Shown: positions 31,481 through 42,429, counted from the first letter of the stretch. The stretch: 64,000 bases of DNA from Andrena cerasifolii (GCF_050908995.1 NC_135123.1:310001-374000), one strand, 5' to 3'. The notes: a model not told the origin generated them from the sequence alone. Numbers and translations: made by a program.

Positions 31481-32476
31481 CTGCTTACGGTAAATATTAT
31501 TGTGTTATTGCAGAGTGTCTAGATTAGAATACCCCCTTAATTTGAAGAGAGGACGACGCTGGCGGAACCACGCGCAGTCAGCGGACTACGTCACGGTCAA
31601 CGTTCCGACCATACTTATCATTCTTTTATACTGTAGCGAAACACAGTTTATTGTCTGCCGGACGTAGAGGAATTAGCTTGTAGCAATTGGGGATTAATCC
31701 TAAAAATTGTTCCGATGTTCTGCAAGTTACTTGACAGATGGTTCCGAATTACTTTATATCGTGTAGGGGGCCGAAGGACTAGTGTCATAAAGCTGTAGTA
31801 AACCGTGACCCGCTAACAATCCATTTAGGCCATCAGTCATCACGCTACATCATGGAACACTGCACTTTCCATGGCATATTTATCAAATTCTTGTAGTTTT
31901 ATTGAAACTATTGACGCCAATTTATGACGAATTGACGTTATTTTCTTAATAACGTCAAACTTATATATTAACACTTTTAGTATCAATTTCCTTAATAATA
32001 TTCGGCATTTTTAAATGCAAAACACAGGATGTTGCATTTTCTCCCATTTTTGGGGGATTTACCTCCAGTGTGCGACATAGAATACACGTACTTAATCTAT
32101 ATCTGCCAAATATTCGCGAATGCTTTTTCCGTAGTAGCAAGGTTTAGATTATGTTGATTAGAAAACAAACAAAAAATTTGTTCAGAAGTTCCCGGAAGTG
32201 GAACTAAAAGGGGGATGATTGCTGACAATATTTCAATTGGTTTCGTATGGAAAAAAACTGTGTGTAACTAATTATTTGCTATTACTTAACAGAATCGACA
32301 CTACTCATTTGGGGCCCCAAAAATTGTTTTCTTTTATACCACCAAAAATTAAAACACGCGATTTAAAATTCTGCACGAAAAATAATGAGCTTTTAGGTGC
32401 TCATATTAGTAGTCTACAGGTAACATAAAAATACATACTCCCATATCTTTTGAATTCTGACTTCTTTCCTTATTTC
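31481..32476. other. Non-coding remainder of the composite cargo
   Basis: No supported gene. A 69-residue frame at 32219 lacks recognisable motifs. CCCCCTTAA at 31532 resembles the terminus of the TTAA elements elsewhere in the window, but no partner was found. Confidence 0.5.
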
Positions 32477-32727
32477 TTGGGATTCTGTCACACTGTGGCA
32501 ATGGGTCGCAGTGCGACTGGTCGCTAGACTCCCTCCGGGAGCAGTGCCCAACCTGCGACTAGGTATGATGGGAAACAGATCCTCATCGCATTGTATTGTC
32601 TCTCGAGTAGCCTAGACTGGTAGTCGCTTGTAGGAGAACAGATACATGCTTTCCCATTGCACCAGTATACTGCGACCAGTCGCTGCGACCAATTGCAGCG
32701 ACCAATCGCGGGTAGGAGATCCCGCCT
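32477..32727. mobile_element. Right MITE of the composite
   Basis: An inverted partner of 28881-29145 without the nested hAT-like piece. It is rich in GCGACCA/TGGTCGC short repeats, and the outer end reads GGTAGGAGATCCCGCCT. Confidence 0.75.
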
Positions 32728-32960
32728 TAATATAACCCGCGACGCGACGACCGGTAAATATATTGTGAAACTCCCAGTCAAGGATAACATACATTAGTTG
32801 GGAGAATCATATACCATAGCCCTGCGACGCTTCCGGTCATTAGAAAGGAAATTAGCGCAAGATTCCAACTTACATATAAAATACGTAAAATTCATGAACA
32901 AATATTGCAGTTTAGGTCACATGAGCAAATCAGAAAATATAGACACGGAAGGAGGATATT
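32728..32960 (+). pseudogene. BEL/Pao pol continuation (start of reverse transcriptase region)
   Basis: In the frame continuing from 28880 it reads TRDATTGKYIVKLPVKDN, then ALRRFRSLERKLAQDSN and KYCSLGHMSKSENI, which is the conserved start of the BEL/Pao RT region (RD..G.Y.V.LP, then LERKL and GHM). An in-frame TAG lies after the first ~21 residues. The rest of RT, RNase H and integrase are missing: at about 32960 a GC-rich unrelated sequence starts. Confidence 0.85.
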
Positions 32961-34204
32961 AGTACCCTGGTCCGAAAGAGTGGAAAAACGCTGCGTGGCC
33001 TCTTCCGTCCGGCGCCTCGGCATTCGCCTTCACGCCCAAGGGGAAAACCACCCAAAAACCCTGGGTAAGGCGTGGGTACGGCGGATTCCCCCGAAGAACT
33101 TTCCCGTCCTTACCCTCCACTTGCGTCTTCTTTCTTGGGCGCTTCTCTCTTGGAAAAGGCTTCTCTTCTTCGGCGACGCGTCCTCTTCTTGGGCAAAAAC
33201 GGGTGGGGGAGTCCTGTCGTCCGGCGGTCGGTACTGTCATTCTTTTTCCTTGTCTCTTCTCTCTTCCGTTTTTTTTCTTTCCTCTCCTGCTCCTGGGTCC
33301 CTCGCGTGCGAAAGTGTGTAAACCGTCCCCTCTCCAGCGCATGGTTGCTGGAACTGCTCCAGCTCGCGGTCGTGTCTCCGGCTGACGCGTTGTCCTGTGC
33401 TCCCTCGGATGACGCTACTCCAAATTCCTTCCGGTATTACTCCAGGCGGCTATCTGCAGGGTTGCCTAATAAATGAGCGACAACACTTTAGCCGATCCAT
33501 TTTGATATTGAAAGACGTTGGAGTCGAGAGAACCTGGAGGACGGAAAGGTGAACCGAGCACGAAAGCAGAGGCTCACATCTAAACAATGAGCTTGCTATC
33601 GGCCCGTTCCGCGATCAATCCGCCCGGTACTCCCAGCTCGTGGAGTCTTCTCTCCTCTTTCTTCAATACTCCTCCAGTACTCCAATCCTTGGCATCCTGA
33701 TGGCCCCATTCCTCTTCTAGGCCTCTGGTGCTGTCCCAGGGGACCGTCCTGTGCGTCTGGTTAGCGCTCCCGTCTCCGCGACATCCCCTCCAGCCGGTCC
33801 AAGCACCGCTTGTCCGCCTGGTGCTTGGGGATGCCATTTCCCGTCTGCTGTCCACCCTTCTCCTTCTTTTTCCTGGGTACCCCACGAGATCCTCCATCCC
33901 GGCCGTCCCGGGGGCTCGTGGGGTCTCCTCCAGGGGGCTAGCGGGGCGCTTTCACGTATGTCCGCGCCCCCGCTGCGGACCGCCACGCTATTGTGGCACA
34001 TTCGGGGATTTCGGGAGTGCGTATCCCGGCCGCGGTGGCAGTCCCCCGACACCTTGTCGTCGTGGGGTATCGAGAACCTGTAACAAAATAAGAGAGCGGG
34101 GGGCTGGACTGCGTACGCAGCCTAGTCCACCAGATTAGCTACAAAATAATCTTCTCTCTTGATTCTTCTCCAATCTTGAGTCCTTTTGTTCGGCGGATTC
34201 CTCA
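32961..34204. other. GC-rich unassigned stretch, probably 3' region of the gypsy element
   Basis: Distinctly GC-rich and, on the minus strand, purine-rich compared with both flanks. It follows the end of the gypsy pol, so it may be that element's 3' non-coding region, but no polypurine tract plus LTR matching the 5' LTR at 38727-38998 was found. Long open frames exist on both strands and look like composition effects. Confidence 0.45.
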
Positions 34205-37200
34205 TCAAGTTGCGAAACGTCCTTCGTACTTCGCAAGGCGGCGCACGTGGACCACCTGGCACTTCTTCCTAGGCGAACGTTGTATCCTATAGACGAGGTC
34301 GTTGATCCGATCCACTACCTCGTATGGGCCTTCCCAGTCAGCTTGTAGTTTTGGGCACTTCCCTTTCGTTCTTCTTGGTTGAAACAACCACACTCGTTCT
34401 CCTGGCTGGAACTCCACTGCGTGTACGCGCCTGTCGTACCACGTCTTCATCTTGGAGCTGTAGATGTCCAGACGGCGGCGAACAAATTCGTGGATCTTCT
34501 TCATTTTCCCTCGGATCCATTCGGAGTATCCCTGTTCAATGTCCTCGTCTTCCTCTATTTCTGGAGGTAATCCTCTCCATAACTGCAGGGGTAAACGAAG
34601 TTCCTGGCCATACATGATCATCGCTGGGGTCAGTTGCGTAGCGTCGTGACGTGCTGACCTGTAAGCGAAGAGGAACATGGGGATCCACTCGTCTCAATCC
34701 CGCTGGTATTCTGAAACAAACATTGCGAGATATTGAAGCAATGTCCTGTTCAAACGTTCTACCAGCCCATCGGATTGAGGATGCAGGGGAGTTGTTCGTG
34801 TCTTCCTGATTCCAAGCAGCTTCAGCAGTTCCTTGAAGACGGAGGATTCGAAGTTCCTTCCTTGGTCCGTATGTACCTCCAACGGTACACCATGACGACA
34901 AACTACGTTATGCAAAAGAGCTCTTGCCACTATGACAGCTCGCTGGTCTGGCATCGCGATGACCTCTGGCCATCTGGTGAAATAGTCTGCCACAACCAGC
35001 ATAAACCTGTTCCCGGCTTGGGACCTCGGGAGCGGACCCACAACGTCCAGGGCAAGCCTCTCGAACGGAGCTCCCACGTTGTACACTTTCAGGTTCCCTG
35101 CTCCCCTCTGGCGTGGTCCCTTCTTCGCCGCACAGGTGTCACACCGCCGGCACCACTCTTCAACGTCCTGTCGACACGTGGGCCAGAAGAACTGTTGGCG
35201 AATCCTCGCCAAGGTCTTGTTTACTCCGAAGTGTCCAGCTGCTGGAGCATCATGAAACTCCTGCAGTACCTCTGCAACCCTTTCGTGTGGCACCACCAAA
35301 AGCCACGAGGTCGTTGCACCATCGTGGGACTCCCATTTCCTGCAAAGTAAACCTTCCCGAACTTCCAGCGAGTCCCAGATTGACCAGTAATACTTCAGCT
35401 GCGGGGAGAAACGAGCGACGTCTTGCCAGACGGGCTTCTCCCCTTCCCCCTTCTTTTTAAGGATGAACCCTATTTCTTCATCCTTTTCTTGACTTCGTTT
35501 CCACTCAGACCTCTCATCATCGTAGAATATCCCGTGAATCTTCGTCGTAAAACCTCTTTCCGCTTCTGCTTCCTTCTTCTCTAGTCGATCGCAGTTCTTG
35601 CAGTTATCTTCGGAGCAAGGTCTTCTGGATAGTCCATTGGCGTTCCTATGGGCTTTCCCTCCCCGGTGACGAATCTCGAAGTCGTACTCCTGTAGTCATT
35701 CAATCTAACGTGCGACTTGTCCTTCGGGGGTCTTGAAGGTCAGTAGCCAACGTAGCGCTGCATGGTCCGTTCTTACGATAAACCTTCGTCCGTAAAGGTA
35801 GTGATGGAAGTGTTCGATGCATTTCACGACTGCCAGTAGCTCTCTCCGGGTGACGCAGTAGTTCCTCTCAGCTGTCCCCAAAGTCTTGGAGAAATAGGCG
35901 ACGACCTTTTCTTGTCCTTCGTGTTCCTGTGAGAGGACGCCGCCTATGGCGAAGCCGGAGGCGTCCGTGTCCAAAATGAAGTCCTTTCCTGCCACTGGGT
36001 ACGCTAGTACCGGGGCTCCGGTGAGTCTCTTCTTCAGCTCCTGGAAAACTTCTTGGCATTCTTCGGTCCAACGGTAATCCTGCTTGGTCTCAGTGAGGCG
36101 ATGCAGGAGTTTGGCGATCCTGGAGAAATCCTTCACAAATTTTCGGTAATACGTACACAATCCGAGGAAACTTCTTAATTCCGTGATATTCTTCGGCTGT
36201 GGCCAATCCGATATTGCTCTGATCTTCTCTGGATCCGTCTTGACTCCGCTCTCGGTGACGATGTGGCCCAGATACTTCACTTCTCGGCAGAAGAAGGAGC
36301 ATTTCTTGGGGCTCATCAATAGTCCGGCTCGACGTAGGCGCGAAAACACTGCTCGAAGGCGTTCGAGCTCCTGCTCCAAGTCACTCCCGTAGATAATGAT
36401 GTCGTCTAAGTAAACTAAGCAGATCTTCCAGGTCAGATCTTGTAGTACGTCTTCCATCAGGCGTTCGAACGTTGCGGGGGCATTGCACAATCCGAAGGGC
36501 ATCACCTTGAACTGCCACAATCGTGCTCCTACAGAAAAAGCAGTTTTCTCTCGATCCTTTTTGTCCATAGAGATCTGCCAGTATCCGCTCTGCAAGTCCA
36601 CAGTCGAGAACCACGAAGATCCGGCGAGTGCGTCCAGGGTATCCTCGATCCGGGGAAGAGGATACGAGTCCTTCTTCGTAATTTCGTTCAGGCGTCGGAA
36701 ATCTACGCAGAATCTTAAGGTCCCGTCCTTCTTCTTTACGAGGACGACCGGAGAGGACCAGGGACTCCGTGACTCTTCGATCACGCCCTGGGCCTTCATC
36801 TTCCGGAGCAGTTCTTCCACCTCTGCTCGACGATGTAGAGGCAGCCTCCGCGGCGCCTGTTTTATGGGTGGGTAATCTCCAGTGTTAACGGTGTGTTTCA
36901 CCCGATCACAGTTCCCGATCTGGTTCGAATCCGTGGCGAAAACATCCTGAAATTCATAGAGCAGGTCAGCAAACAGCTTCTTCTGGCTTTCTGACAAACC
37001 TGACGAGCAGCGTGTGTACAGCTCCTCCAAATGCTGCGGGACGACCGTTTCCTTCTCTTCTTCCTGCCGCTTCTTCTCGGCGGTCGGCTCGCCCAGGCGT
37101 ATCTCCGGTTTGCCGGGAAGGCACAGCACACTCCGGAACATGTCGATGCTGCAACCGTGTTTCTTCAGGAACGCTGCTCCCAGGATGCACTTCTCCACCA

Positions 37201-37435
37201 TGTCTACGATGTAGAAGTCTTCTACGCTCGAAAGTCCTCCGATGTTGACTTCCAAGCTCTTCTTACCGAAGACTTTAATTTTCTCACCCGTAGTGGAATA
37301 AATGTCGAGTCTCGTCCGGACGATGCCCTTCGACGGACACAACTCCTTGTCCAGAAGGTTAACGGGGGAACCCGTGTCTAAGATAATTCTACAGGGTTTC
37401 CCTGCAATTTTTCCACATACGCACGTTTCCTCTCA
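34205..37435 (-). pseudogene. pol: Ty3/gypsy pol with three nonsense codons
   Basis: One continuous frame on the minus strand after a TGA at about 37436. Protease: LDTGSPVNLL. Reverse transcriptase: QAPRRLPLHRR, WSSPVVLVKKKDGTLRFCVD, FSTVDLQSGYWQI, FGLCNAPATFERL and the catalytic LVYLDDIIIYG. RNase H: FILDTDASGFAIGGVL and YCVTRRELLAVV. Integrase: GHFGVNKTLARI with CRRCDTC, then core residues in LDVVGPLP, HTDQGRNFES and LVERLNRTL, and a C-terminal tail to 34205. Stops interrupt it at about 35705 (TAG), 35699 (TGA) and 34694 (TGA). By comparison with the family these fit Trp, Arg and Trp codons and all are single transitions. Otherwise all catalytic residues remain, so inactivation looks recent. 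Confidence 0.93.
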
Positions 37436-37521
37436 CGGAATTTCTGGATCTCCAGTCGCCTCCCGCATCGCCACACTCTTGACGACCGGGGGACTGCTCC
37501 TCAAGGTCCGGCGTCTCCCCC

Positions 37522-38709
37522 TTACACCGTCCGCTTCCCGTTTCCCGAGTTGGGTCTCCTGGGGGCGCCGTTGGTCCGGCCGTTCTTGGCCTTGAAGCAG
37601 TCCCTTTGAACGTGGCCCGTCTTGCCACAGACCCAGCAGGTAATCCTTGGTGTGTCGTCGATGCGGTGCTCGGGCTTGTAGGACCTCCTCCTCTTTTCCG
37701 GGAACCTTGTAAATTCGTTGAAGGGTTTAGCCTTCCGCTTTTCCGAGTGACGTTCTCGCGATTCTCTCGCGGGACCGCGAGACATCGCTTCAACGGCCTC
37801 AATTTCTAGTGCTCTAGTCACCGCGGCTCTTAGGGACGTGAACCCGCCGAGCCGCAGCTCCCGCTGCATGGCAGAGCTTGACAATGCCGTCACAAATTGA
37901 GACGCGGCGAGCTCGTCACGGGTTTCCACCGGGCAGTCGGCGAACGCGGACTGCGCTAAACGTTCGATTTTGGTGGCGAGCGAGGAGATGCTTTCATCTC
38001 TCCTCTGCCTATGGCTCTGGAAGAGTACGTAGTTCAAATTGGACAGATTTTTCGCCCCGTAGCGGAATTCGAGTGCCGAAACCAATTCCGCGAAACTTTC
38101 ACATTGGACAGCGGAGAGCGTCGTGAGGACGCTCCTCGCAGAGCCCCCGAGAGAAGCGATCAAGGCTGTAGCCTTCTTTTGGTCATTCCAACCATTCGCG
38201 CGCGCGATCGTCTCAAATTGCACCTTATACTCCTCCCACGAATTTTTCCCATCAAATATTGTCGGTTTCACAGCGTATCCCAAACTGAGAACGTGCGGTT
38301 CCGACAAAGAAGCAGCGGCGGGCACACTGACGGGTGCGGGGACATGCGCCGGGGGAACACTATTTACAACAGGCACATTCTCCCCACCCCGAGGGTTCGC
38401 GCCGCTACCAACCGGACTACAGCCATTTTGTAACGAAGCGGTTACGACCTGAATTCGCTCCTCCATATTCGCCATGCGCGCCTCGAAAGCCGCTTGTGTC
38501 TGTCGGTCAGCGGCTTCCCTCTCTTCCCTGCGACGGTCTTCCCTCTGCCAGCGGGCCTCGTCATCCCTCCGCTGTTCCCGCATCTGTCCCACGATGCTTA
38601 ACTGGGGGGAGGTGAGAAGCTCCTGTATGGAGGCATCCCCCGTCGCTGAAGGAGAAATGTTTGAAGAGGCCGCGGATGCGCGAGTGGGCATCCCACTCCG
38701 AGTGGGCAT
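37522..38709 (-). CDS. gag: Ty3/gypsy gag
   Basis: I choose ATG 38709 (MPTRSGMPTRASAASS), 18 bases past the LTR end and overlapping the primer-binding site; the open frame also runs upstream through the LTR end. A charged coiled-coil-like stretch (DDEARWQREDRRREEREAAD) precedes the gag core (EEYKVQFETIARANGWND, FAELVSALEFRYGAKNLSNL, ESISSLATKIERLAQSAF). One zinc knuckle, CWVCGKTGHVQRDC, lies near the C-terminus. Gag forms the particle and binds the RNA. It ends at 37522, 86 bases before the pol frame opens. The third frame is open across this gap, so gag-pol needs frameshifts or has lost its link through indels. Confidence 0.92.
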   Translation of the reverse strand: MPTRSGMPTRASAASSNISPSATGDASIQELLTSPQLSIVGQMREQRRDDEARWQREDRRREEREAADRQTQAAFEARMANMEERIQVVTASLQNGCSPVGSGANPRGGENVPVVNSVPPAHVPAPVSVPAAASLSEPHVLSLGYAVKPTIFDGKNSWEEYKVQFETIARANGWNDQKKATALIASLGGSARSVLTTLSAVQCESFAELVSALEFRYGAKNLSNLNYVLFQSHRQRRDESISSLATKIERLAQSAFADCPVETRDELAASQFVTALSSSAMQRELRLGGFTSLRAAVTRALEIEAVEAMSRGPARESRERHSEKRKAKPFNEFTRFPEKRRRSYKPEHRIDDTPRITCWVCGKTGHVQRDCFKAKNGRTNGAPRRPNSGNGKRTV

Positions 38710-38726
38710 CCCACTTCTGACACCAA
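38707..38726 (-). promoter_or_regulatory. Primer-binding site
   Basis: On the minus strand TTGGTGTCAGAAGTGGGATG directly follows the LTR end. This TGGTGTCAGAAGTGGGA form is common in insect gypsy elements and pairs with a tRNA 3' end. Confidence 0.8.
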
Positions 38727-38998
38727 TGTTATGGTTTCGACTCGGCATAGTAGAAGTTTAATACAAAAGTACAATAGAAGCAATAGAACATTAACAAGAA
38801 CAGGGTAACAGATAAACCGAATGTAATCACAAACGCGCAAGAAATATGTATATGTCGATGCGTCTGCTTGTAATGGCGTCTGGCTATCGAATGACAGCTT
38901 GACAGGCGATCGATCCGATCGCCTTCTTCTCGCTGTCCTCTTGTTCTTGTCACGAGCACCAGCAGGCCCTGGATTCCAACCAAAGGGTGCTCGCAACA
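38727..38998 (-). mobile_element. 5' LTR of the gypsy element
   Basis: On the minus strand it starts TGTTGCGAGCACCC and ends CCATAACA, giving 272 bp. The outer flank is ATAT (38999-39002). The solo LTR at 43402 shares the start, TCAAGCTGTCATTCGA and the end. Confidence 0.9.
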
Positions 38999-39155
38999 AT
39001 ATATATAAATCTCGCGCGCCATCAACAGTCAGCGGCCGCGTAAAATGCGCTACTTAGTAGTCTTAGCACTCGCGTTAACTATTGGTGGAGCGAGAGTTTT
39101 ATATATATTGTCATATCTTCTACAATTATTTATTAATCAGTGTGAAAATTGGTAA
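38999..39155 (+). CDS. Putative promoter and secreted-peptide leader (possible host first exon)
   Basis: ATATATATAAAT at 38999-39010 is a good TATA box, with an arthropod-type initiator (TCAACAGTCAG) about 22 bases on. ATG 39045 opens a 36-residue frame beginning MRYLVVLALALTIGGAR, a textbook signal-peptide start, ending at TAA 39153-39155. The leader length and short 5' UTR are those of many insect secreted-protein first exons. A weak GT donor follows after GCGAGA, so the exon could be spliced, but no downstream exon is visible. The gypsy LTR sits directly against the TATA box. It may be a host gene start or chance. Confidence 0.4.
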
Positions 39156-39159
39156 AAAT

Positions 39160-39588
39160 CTTTCTTGTATATTAAGAAAAAACTTTGTCGCTGCAAGTTA
39201 TATATACCTCAAAATTGTCTCGATACTTTTTAACGGCGAACGTTAAAAAACATGGGTTACTAGCTTTACTACTCAGCTTCGCCCGAAATTTAGATTCTAA
39301 TTTTATAAAAAAAATATTTTTTTTTTTAGTTGTTTTTTGTGAAAATATTCAGATTCGTCTCGATTAATCAGGCATAGTGAGTTGAGGCACATTTCGTGAT
39401 TTCAGAGTTTATCGTTCGAAAGTTTTTAGGCGACAGACAAACACAAACATATTTGAAGCTTTCTGCTATATACATATATTAAGATGTCCAGTATTACTTT
39501 TCAATTCAATATTATTACATATTTTAACATAAGGGTTTTGTGCATACATTTTACGGCTTCGCTAGAGTTTTCTGAAGTTATGTTTTAA
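39160..39588. other. AT-rich spacer
   Basis: No gene seen. It includes an 11-T run at 39317-39329 and ends at the TTAA preceding the next element. Confidence 0.6.
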
Positions 39589-39842
39589 GGGGGCCGTCTC
39601 CTTTTTGTTATGGTCCGAATCGATCGAAGCGCCCTTGTAAACAGACGGACCCTAATAAAACTACTGCGGTCGGTAAAAAGAAGTTGTACAATGGTGACAT
39701 CTACCGGTACTCTACGTAGACGAATTTTTGACAGCATAGTTGCCGCATGTTCTGTTGTCTCCGTCTCTGCCGCGCTGTTGCCACAGCTCCTTCTATTGAG
39801 AAGCTTGGAGGAATACGGCACGAGAGCTGCGTCTAGGCAGCG

Positions 39843-39990
39843 ATCGCCGGGCTCCATGTACCGCTGATGGAGGGGGGAACATCGACAGGAGCGGTGGTTA
39901 TGTGTGGGGAACTGCGGTGCGTCAGTCACGCACACATAACCACCGCTGTAGGTGTTTCCTCGTGCATCAGCTGTAGCTGGAGCCCGCCAA
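39843..39990. mobile_element. Hairpin MITE related to 60230-60353
   Basis: The arms GGAGCGGTGGTTATGTGTG and the complement of CACACATAACCACCGCT pair through ~57 bases around a short loop (GCGTCAGTCACGC). A similar stem with AACACCTACAGGAGTAGTGG occurs at 60230. Confidence 0.75.
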
Positions 39991-40052
39991 TTCCTGCGTC
40001 TAGCATCAGAGCCTTGCTGAACGTAAAGGAGGATAGCACTATTGAAAGATAG

Positions 40053-41149
40053 AGAGGTTGAGTAGTGAAGTTAGGAAACATGTCAATGAAACAATACTAA
40101 TTTAGTATTTATTTATACATAGAACGATGCAATACTTTGTATAATCAATGTGCAAATTCAAAGCATACAATTTGAATAAGGTACATCACCGAAGTGTAAC
40201 ATGCCGATCGTAATGAAATTTATGAATGCTGTAATTCTTCTAAAAACATATGCCGCTTTTTTTTCATCTAACTATACATCAAATTATCTTTTATATCAAC
40301 AAGAATTGTCTGTTTCAATAATAGTTTTGTACATGGTTTTCTTCGGAATTGTTATTCCACGGTTGTAAAAATTTATCAATATAAACCAGAGTTCAGTACT
40401 AACAATACTGATATTTGGGAATGTCCCATTAAACGATTTTATTTAGCTACGATCCTCTGTTTGTTTGTTTGTTTGATTCAAATCTGGAAACTCAATTTTA
40501 AACCACTTCCAACCATCCAATTCCCTCGAAACTTTGCAGAGGTGCGTAGTTTGGTTGACAATACAAAATTATGAAAAAACTCCGAGTGGGTGAAAAAATT
40601 ACCTAGTCACCAAGAAATAATAACCCATAACAATAAATCAACCATTCTTCAAGCAAACTGTTAAACTGCATACAGCAATAAGAGTAATGTAAATCCACAA
40701 ACACTAAAAACTAGAAAAAGTATATTAAACAATTTATAATAAACGATTTTATGAAAAATGCATTAAAAACTAAAAAATATTTATTTTCTTATACTACAAT
40801 TTCGATGGTGTATTTTCACATAAAATCGTGGAGCAGGATATCTCGCAACAAATTCATTTCGACACTTGAGGCTATACTAAATTGATTCATATTCTGTTAT
40901 GAAATATCCTGAACCACGTTTTTATTTAAAGTTGAAAAACACCATCGAAATTGTAGCACAACACTAGAAGTATTTTTTAGTTGTTAGTGCCTTTTTGACG
41001 AAATCGTTTAACAGAACATTTTTTTATATATTTTTTGTTTCTAATCAAGTTATAGTCATTACAATAAATCAATCCAATACCTGCAATCAACTACCTGTAA
41101 AAGAAAATTTGCAGTTTAGCGATATTTTTGTAAAAGGACTTAGTGCCGT
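40053..41149. other. Non-coding AT-rich interior of the TTAA element
   Basis: No gene seen. Short inverted similarity exists between 40790-40815 and 40940-40965 (TACTACAATTTCGATGGTGT-type sequence and its complement). Confidence 0.55.
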
Positions 41150-41421
41150 GTTTCGACCCCAAATGCCCCACTGTGCGCCGCCGAACAGCCCAAATCCTCG
41201 CTGGTCGGGACCAGCGCGGCGTTGAGCTCGTATCGCGAGCAGAGCCCTAATTCTCAGTGTTCGTTTCTCGCTTCTTTTTAGCTGATAGGGGGAGCGAGAT
41301 GGAACGAGTGTCAGGCGTCCGAAAGACGGAGCGAGACAAACAACATCTCGTCGTCTATCTCGCACCACCCTCGCTCGCTTTCAGTGCCTCTTGCTCGCTC
41401 TCGTTCCATGAGACAATACTG
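41150..41421. mobile_element. Divergent copy of the Tc1/mariner-type MITE
   Basis: Ends at GAGACAATACTG then TA and shares GCGAGATGGAACGAG and the complement of CACTGAAAGCGAGCGAGG with 17645-17951. The left end is not resolved. Confidence 0.65.
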
Positions 41422-41644
41422 TAGTATCTTTTATTTGACTTTATCCAGATATTATCTTTGCCCATCTCTGTTCTCCAACTGCTTCGCCGTGATTCATTCA
41501 AGCCTCCTTGATGGAAAAATATTGATAGGGGAAATGCGGCAACAGCGCGATTCGACTCTCGATACGTCTCGGCAACTATGTCTTTCCTACATTTATCGGC
41601 TAGATTGGACTTCCACCGGTTTTGATGGTACAAGGTACGAATAT

Positions 41645-42365
41645 ACCATCAACGCCGGTGACGGAGAAACCTTGAAGCTTCATTCTGTCATTTTTCGGGC
41701 TGTCCTGAGTACACGATTCATAAATTCATTATTATTTCAACGTACGGTGCTTATTAGCGTTCAAACGGACCAGACCACCCTGCACGAAAGTCTACCGAAG
41801 GCAACTAAACCCGCAAAAACGTCCACCGTGCCGATTCCAGGACGAAAGTTGTAATTTACGGTTTGCTTACTACATCGCGTATACGCAGGCCCGTTGGAAC
41901 CATGCGCCGCACAAGGGCGCCAGCCGAATGGTACGCTAAAAAAACTAGATCGTACGCTTAATAATAAAGGAATCTAACACCTCACATAAACTAAATATAA
42001 ATGTAATTCTTTTAAACATATTAAGTAGAAAACAAGTGCAAAAAATTGGGGACAACAAAAATTTTTTTGCACAAGGGCGCCAGCTAACCTCGCGTCGGCC
42101 CTGCCTACACGTCACGCTGGTGCTACATGGCTGCAGTGCACCATTAGCGCCACCAACGGAGAAGCCTTGAAGCTTCATTCGGACAGTTTTCGAGTCATAA
42201 ATTCATTATTATTTCAAAGTGGGGTGCTTATTAGCGTTCAAACGCACCAGACCACCCTGCACAGATGTCTACTGAAGGCAACTGTACCCGCAAAAACTTC
42301 CTTCGTGCCGATTCCAGGACGAAAGTTGTAATTTACGATTTGCTTACTACACGCGTATACGTGCA
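41645..42365 (+). repeat. Direct repeat of about 220 bp (41645-41885 and 42147-42365)
   Basis: AAGCTTCATTC, CATAAATTCATTATTATTTC, GTGCTTATTAGCGTTCAAAC and GTGCCGATTCCAGGACGAAA occur in the same order in both. The first copy is longer by internal insertions. Both lie within the TTAA element near its right end. Confidence 0.9.
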
Positions 42366-42429
42366 CGCTTTTCCTAGCTTGTGTGAGCGTACTCACACAT
42401 TCAAAGGCCCGCGGAGACGGCCCCCTTAA

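Larger units (their letters stand above)
28881..32727. mobile_element. 3.85-kb composite element bounded by inverted MITEs, TAA target duplication
   Basis: It is flanked by TAA on both sides (28878-28880 and 32728-32730) inside the BEL frame. The outer ends are inverted copies (AGGTAGGATCTCCTACCC on the left; AGGCGGGATCTCCTACCC read inward from the right). Each end is a MITE-like unit with its own inner end (GGGATCC/TTCTGTC...CACTGTGGCAATG). The ~3.3 kb between them includes an LTR-like promoter region, tandem repeats and a palindrome, and no transposase. The 3-bp TWA-type duplication suggests a PIF/Harbinger-type enzyme. Confidence 0.78.
34205..38998 (-). mobile_element. Ty3/gypsy element with 5' LTR, gag and degenerate pol
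   Basis: Order on the minus strand: LTR (38998-38727), primer-binding site, gag, protease-RT-RNase H-integrase. No matching 3' LTR is present in the window. The closest relative of its LTR is a solo LTR at 43402-43655. Confidence 0.9.
39589..42425. mobile_element. TTAA-flanked DNA transposon, 2.8 kb, non-autonomous
   Basis: The ends GGGGGCCGTCTCC (39589) and GGAGACGGCCCCC (to 42425) are perfect 13-bp inverted repeats flanked by TTAA on both sides. The interior contains two nested MITE-like units and a duplicated ~220-bp segment, but no transposase. TTAA duplication points to a piggyBac- or Kolobok-type mobiliser. Confidence 0.88.

Noticed and set aside
33460..33490. TGTTGTCGCTCATTTATTAG on the minus strand as start of the gypsy 3' LTR
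   Set aside because: It does not match the 5' LTR start TGTTGCGAGCACCC, and no polypurine tract precedes it.
32905..34138. Long overlapping ORFs on both strands
   Set aside because: High GC content removes stop codons; no motif or conserved domain could be seen in any frame.
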